From a virus, in IMG/VR virus record IMGVR_UViG_3300034018_001252, positions 1 through 43,775 of that record: DNA of 43,775 nucleotides; one strand, 5' to 3'. Shown in pieces: positions 42,101 to 43,775 of the stretch. A program made the translations under genes and the position numbers. The notes beneath the pieces were generated by a model. That model was not told the origin of the DNA, made no database searches, and saw nothing but the letters and a program-made list of their open reading frames with translations. Numbering within the stretch: position 1 is the stretch's first letter; every line of letters begins with the position of its first letter.

Positions 42101-42215
42101 AAATAATGTAATCATCTACGCAACACCCACTTCTTCGAGCCCAGTCTACCCAACGGTATTTAATACTTATGCTACTCTTATAAAAGGATCTCTGGGTGCT
42201 AACACCGAGGAATAA
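39102..42215 (+). CDS. Giant tail fibre/adhesin with YadA-like head repeats
   Basis: A 1037-residue protein, the longest in the window. It starts at TTG 39102, supported by AGGAG at 39089-39093 and by the family N-terminus QIQIKRGSTTPAGLTVGESA. The first half includes a long beta-rich domain (about 130-460) with no recognised enzyme motif. Residues about 585-770 contain YadA/Hep_Hag-type repeats: NLAVGANAL, NLAFGTSAL, NSAFGTEAL, NIAFGVHAL, NTAIGSLAY, NVAVGFQAG, expected to form a left-handed beta roll trimer. Later parts repeat modules of other fibres (GVTFAGDIAVNGGDITTTSA). The C-terminal 110 residues (NTTTTTKQEIFSYIAVAPPL) are unique. Confidence 0.82.
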   Translation: MATQIQIKRGSTTPAGLTVGESAMNTSTNQIYLGGTGGTVLVGGQVTGGVDMGAGSAVSANRIPTQSGVYNYVRNSTVTSFNGLTGAVGGVCAAQANTFTALQTFTAGISAAGGMTLDGGKVWHSLNDGITSGLDAGLVHGVCGSRFLENLQTGLLYGGLISVNAGNTAQVNITAGAGMVVSPGASLTAYPIPTVTPVTWAAKTGVTLAGLTSSDETWLAIDSSGNLVQTLVAFTDAQYSSQIPLGAALHSSRTNIQLIKGYPHVSYGQPEQFDPFIRAFGNLKLSGHEISANGANLNVNRSAGKAYAMGRNYSNDPNNPNIVTDTSAAPATGIYRFYRNGSGAFTTVINSAIDPSKYDNGTGTLATTTSAKFTIQRLFYLPDQPTLLGVYYGRQEYNSIADAQANIPFESFSESESTATQGIFCGWLIVQGNCTALNDTADAKFVNAGLFRNTANIGGGGLAIASIDDLNDVTTTTPSNNQVLRWNNGTAQWVNSDVSSLAVSSFNGLTGAVTGVTVGGANTFTALNTFNAGISAAGGVTLAGTLQGTTGSFSKLLTLSDGLSAAGGFTVGNDISVFGIRVGRGNRGASAGGDTNLAVGANALKSVIPNPGSYAGIQNLAFGTSALELTTSGGYNSAFGTEALYTNTSGNGNIAFGVHALRLNTSGAENCAFGGGPMYQNTTGGYNTAIGSLAYYYKSTGSYNVAVGFQAGYNFGTPRSGSNVTSATNCTLIGTYATPLTSGSTNEIVIGYDAIGKGSNTVSIGNSSITATHLTGLVNISSGLSAAGGATLGSRVDITGILDVVGGATMESTLDVVGVSRFAGGVTFAGTLQGTTGSFSKLLTLSNGLSAAGGVTFAGDIAVNGGDITTTSATATLYNTTATTVNIGNAASTVGVMGATAGARLNIGSNSYVKTGSKNTTTTTKQEIFSYIAVAPPLADTYFADIIITANYGGSIAGSISSQITKMLVATSYNTAINHTEYGNVNTAGNLAVYTAEISGNNVIIYATPTSSSPVYPTVFNTYATLIKGSLGANTEE
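40755..40780 (+). repeat. 26-base repeat, three copies in two fibre genes
   Basis: The same 26 bases, encoding the SFSKLLTLS unit, occur at 40755-40780, 41613-41638 and 42350-42375, each inside a longer, less exact match (GTLQGTTGSFSKLLTLS-xGLSAAGG). They lie in the genes at 39102 and 42218. Confidence 0.85.
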
Positions 42216-42217
42216 TA

Positions 42218-43141
42218 ATGGCTATACAAAGATTTAATGCCGTAGGTGGATACTCAACAGGACTCACCGCAACTGCCGTGATTGATGACACTGGTAATAT
42301 TACTGGTGTTGGTGCAACATTCACAGGAACCTTTAGTGGTGCAACAGGATCATTCTCTAAACTGCTGACTCTTTCTGGTGGATTGAGTGCTGCTGGTGGA
42401 ATTACATTCTCAAGTGCAATAGTATTGCCAATCAACGCTGCTCCCGCAATCACAATTGGAACTCATTCAACAAGAAATCTTATTCTGTCATGCGTTGATA
42501 GTGCGGGACTCATAGAAGTAGGAGGAAATACATCAGCATCACTAACAGTTCGTCAGGCAAGTGGTGGGGCTGTTGTAATTGGTGGAGGAATGGGCAACGC
42601 ATATCTTTCAATATATGATGAAACTGGTAATGCCTATTTACAAAGCACAAATCTATTTATTGGAGATGGTGATGGTGTGGCAAATGGTAACTACATTCAT
42701 ATTGATGATGCGTCTACGACCATCACCGCTATTTGTGGTAGTTTTGGTGTGAGTGGTCGTCTTGATATGAATGGGGGATACTCCGAAGCGGGTGCCACGG
42801 CTACACAGGCAACAAACACCATAACATTTAATGCTGCTTCAGGAAACACACAAAAATTTGTTCCTAGTGCAGTGACCAATACCGTTAATTTTACTAATAT
42901 AAACACCACCCCAACACAGTGCACATCCGCAACTCTAATATTCCTGCACGGTGCAACTCCTTACGGACTTACTACGGGAACATTCTCTGTGCAACTAGCG
43001 GGAGTAACCAAAACTGTGAAGTGGTCTGGCGGATCTGCACCAACGCTAACAAACACTGCAAACAAAACAGATATTCTTAACTTCCTGACATATGATGGTG
43101 GAACTACTTGGCTTGGATTTGTTGGAGGTCTGAATTTCTAA
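42218..43141 (+). CDS. Tail fibre protein
   Basis: A 307-residue protein. It opens with IQRFNAVGGYSTGLTATAVI, different from the IKRG module, followed by GATGSFSKLLTLSGGLSAAG, a unit also present twice in the gene at 39102. A middle Gly-rich beta region is followed by a C-terminal domain (ATLIFLHGATPYGLTTGTFS, KTVKWSGGSAPTLT, DGGTTWLGFVGGLNF) of the type found at the ends of aquatic phage tail proteins. GAGGAA precedes the ATG. The stop overlaps the next start (TAATG). Confidence 0.75.
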   Translation: MAIQRFNAVGGYSTGLTATAVIDDTGNITGVGATFTGTFSGATGSFSKLLTLSGGLSAAGGITFSSAIVLPINAAPAITIGTHSTRNLILSCVDSAGLIEVGGNTSASLTVRQASGGAVVIGGGMGNAYLSIYDETGNAYLQSTNLFIGDGDGVANGNYIHIDDASTTITAICGSFGVSGRLDMNGGYSEAGATATQATNTITFNAASGNTQKFVPSAVTNTVNFTNINTTPTQCTSATLIFLHGATPYGLTTGTFSVQLAGVTKTVKWSGGSAPTLTNTANKTDILNFLTYDGGTTWLGFVGGLNF

Positions 43142-43542
43142 TGTTTCCATCAAAGGTAGGTTTTCACTCCTCTATTCTTACTCCGAGGCTGACCAGTACT
43201 CTTGTGGCTTTGAGCAGAAGCGTAAACAATTACGGTACGATTGGGTATGTTCTCATCGGTAACATAAACAAGCGTGAAAGATTTTTCGTAACAACAACGA
43301 ATGCTAACATTACAGTTCAAATAGAAACTACAAGCACATCAGCAAATCCCTTTTTTGTGATTACAGGAACAAATGCGTTTGCTACTCCTATTGAATTAAA
43401 AATCAACAATGGAGAGTATATTCATATTGGTGTAAAAGGATCCGTTGTAGGTACTGGAACTTTATCCTTGCGTTCAAATAGTTCTACAGGAACAGTTTTG
43501 GCAAGCGTTGCATACACCGTTATCACTGGTGGCAGACCCTAA
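43141..43542 (+). CDS. Small probable structural protein
   Basis: A 133-residue protein starting FPSKVGFHSSILTPRLTSTL, with strand-rich GTIGYVLIGNINKRERFFVT, TVQIETTSTSANPFFVITG and EYIHIGVKGSVVGTGTLSLR. It looks like a beta-sandwich. The ATG overlaps the stop of the preceding fibre gene, so it is co-translated and may bind or cap that fibre. I do not recognise the family. Confidence 0.7.
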   Translation: MFPSKVGFHSSILTPRLTSTLVALSRSVNNYGTIGYVLIGNINKRERFFVTTTNANITVQIETTSTSANPFFVITGTNAFATPIELKINNGEYIHIGVKGSVVGTGTLSLRSNSSTGTVLASVAYTVITGGRP

Positions 43543-43562
43543 ACCAAATAATCATCCGAATA

Positions 43563-43579
43563 TTTCTCTTGTAGAGAAA
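43563..43579 (+). other. Weak AT-rich hairpin at the end of the fibre operon
   Basis: TTTCTC (43563-43568) and GAGAAA (43574-43579) are complementary around a five-base loop TTGTA. There is no T-run, so terminator activity is doubtful. It lies in the 85-base gap before the next late-type promoter. Confidence 0.3.
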
Positions 43580-43592
43580 GACAATTTGAACC

Positions 43593-43622
43593 TTGACTAA
43601 ATTTCTTCTTACGGTATAAATA
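43593..43622 (+). promoter_or_regulatory. Late promoter TATAAATA with a sigma70-like -35 upstream
   Basis: TATAAATA (43615-43622) is an exact T4 late-promoter octamer. A TTGACT sits at 43593-43598, 16 bases before its first base, so the site could also be read by host sigma70 (TTGACT - 16 - TATAAA). The ATG of the last ORF begins five bases past the octamer. Confidence 0.6.
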
Positions 43623-43627
43623 ATAGT

Positions 43628-43775
43628 ATGACTACCCACCACCACATCACAGAAACACCAGAAATTCGTCTTCAGAATGACATTAGTGCAATGTACGACA
43701 GTGTAAATTTGATAAACGAATTAATAGCAAACAATCAACATTCTGATGAAATCCATGATACTATTAGCAGAAATG
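43628..43775 (+). CDS. Start of an unidentified protein, cut by the window end
   Basis: An open frame starting at ATG 43628 runs off the window; 49 codons are visible: TTHHHITETPEIRLQNDISA, then MYDSVNLINELIANN and QHSDEIHDTISRN. It is helical and polar. No ribosome binding site lies before the ATG, but a perfect TATAAATA does. I recognise no family; following the fibre array, a late virion-related role is plausible. Confidence 0.6.
   Translation, partial: MTTHHHITETPEIRLQNDISAMYDSVNLINELIANNQHSDEIHDTISRN

Noticed and set aside
33000-42400. CRISPR array or diversity-generating retroelement
   Set aside because: The repeats are in-frame protein modules of unequal length inside fibre genes; there is no regular spacer structure, reverse transcriptase, or template/variable repeat pair.
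1-43775. Claim that this is a cyanophage
   Set aside because: Gene content is like that of aquatic T4-like phages, but no psbA, psbD, hli, cpeT or other photosynthesis genes are in the window; the host remains unknown.
1-43775. tRNA genes, integrase, transposase or rRNA
   Set aside because: Intergenic gaps are all under 100 bases and none shows a tRNA cloverleaf; no protein with integrase or transposase motifs was seen.

Overview
The window is a single-stranded (all genes on +), tightly packed stretch of a T4-superfamily myovirus genome. The diagnostic evidence is a nearly complete T4-type replication set: RNase H, sliding clamp gp45, clamp loader gp44/gp62, RegA, B-family polymerase gp43, UvsX, gp41 helicase and gp61 primase. 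Genes overlap by ATGA/GTGA/TAATG junctions, and several are preceded by T4-like late-promoter octamers. Gene sizes (short gp62, LSm-like small gene after gp43, ThyX, SpeD-like and UVDE genes) recall marine and freshwater T4-like phages. No photosynthesis gene is present, so a cyanobacterial host cannot be claimed. Two host-flavoured motifs (a dockerin repeat and a destabilase-like lysozyme) resemble proteins I associate with Planctomycetota, but this is only a hint.

Layout. 1-4117: end of an unknown gene, rnh, a small basic protein, gp45, gp44, gp62, regA. 4136-15800: a surface-glycan island with about six glycosyltransferase-like genes, three methyltransferases, a PLP enzyme with His at the Schiff-base lysine position (sugar 3-dehydratase type), a two-subunit transketolase, two NAD-dependent sugar SDRs and the stub of a third. 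15800-21099: one probable structural gene, then dUTPase (behind a sigma70-like promoter), an Nmad1/DUF1599 protein, UV-damage endonuclease, a secreted lysozyme-like endolysin, SpeD-like decarboxylase, HNH nuclease, DNA methyltransferase and a GroES-like protein. 21108-29330: gp43, LSm-like protein, a small ORF carrying a second sigma70-like promoter, uvsX, gp41, GDP-mannose 4,6-dehydratase, gp61, thyX. 29339-43775: an array of tail-fibre/adhesin genes (collagen-like, dockerin-bearing and YadA-like proteins) with two paralogous small coiled-coil genes placed just before fibre genes.

How the parts may work together. The core replisome is standard but split: about 17 kb of accessory genes lies between regA and gp43, which are neighbours in T4. 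The sugar enzymes form a plausible route. GMD (26663) would make GDP-4-keto-6-deoxymannose; the ColD/RfbH-like enzyme (8292) could remove the 3-hydroxyl; the Fcl/ColC-like enzyme (13586) could epimerise and reduce, giving GDP-L-fucose or a colitose-like 3,6-dideoxyhexose. The adjacent split transketolase could add a two-carbon branch to the deoxyketo sugar. Glycosyltransferases and methyltransferases would then decorate phage fibres, the host envelope or, less likely, DNA. This glycan pathway is the strongest candidate for an undescribed system here.

No tRNA, CRISPR array, integrase, transposase, reverse transcriptase or intergenic gap above 300 bases was found. Functions come from remembered family motifs, not from searches.
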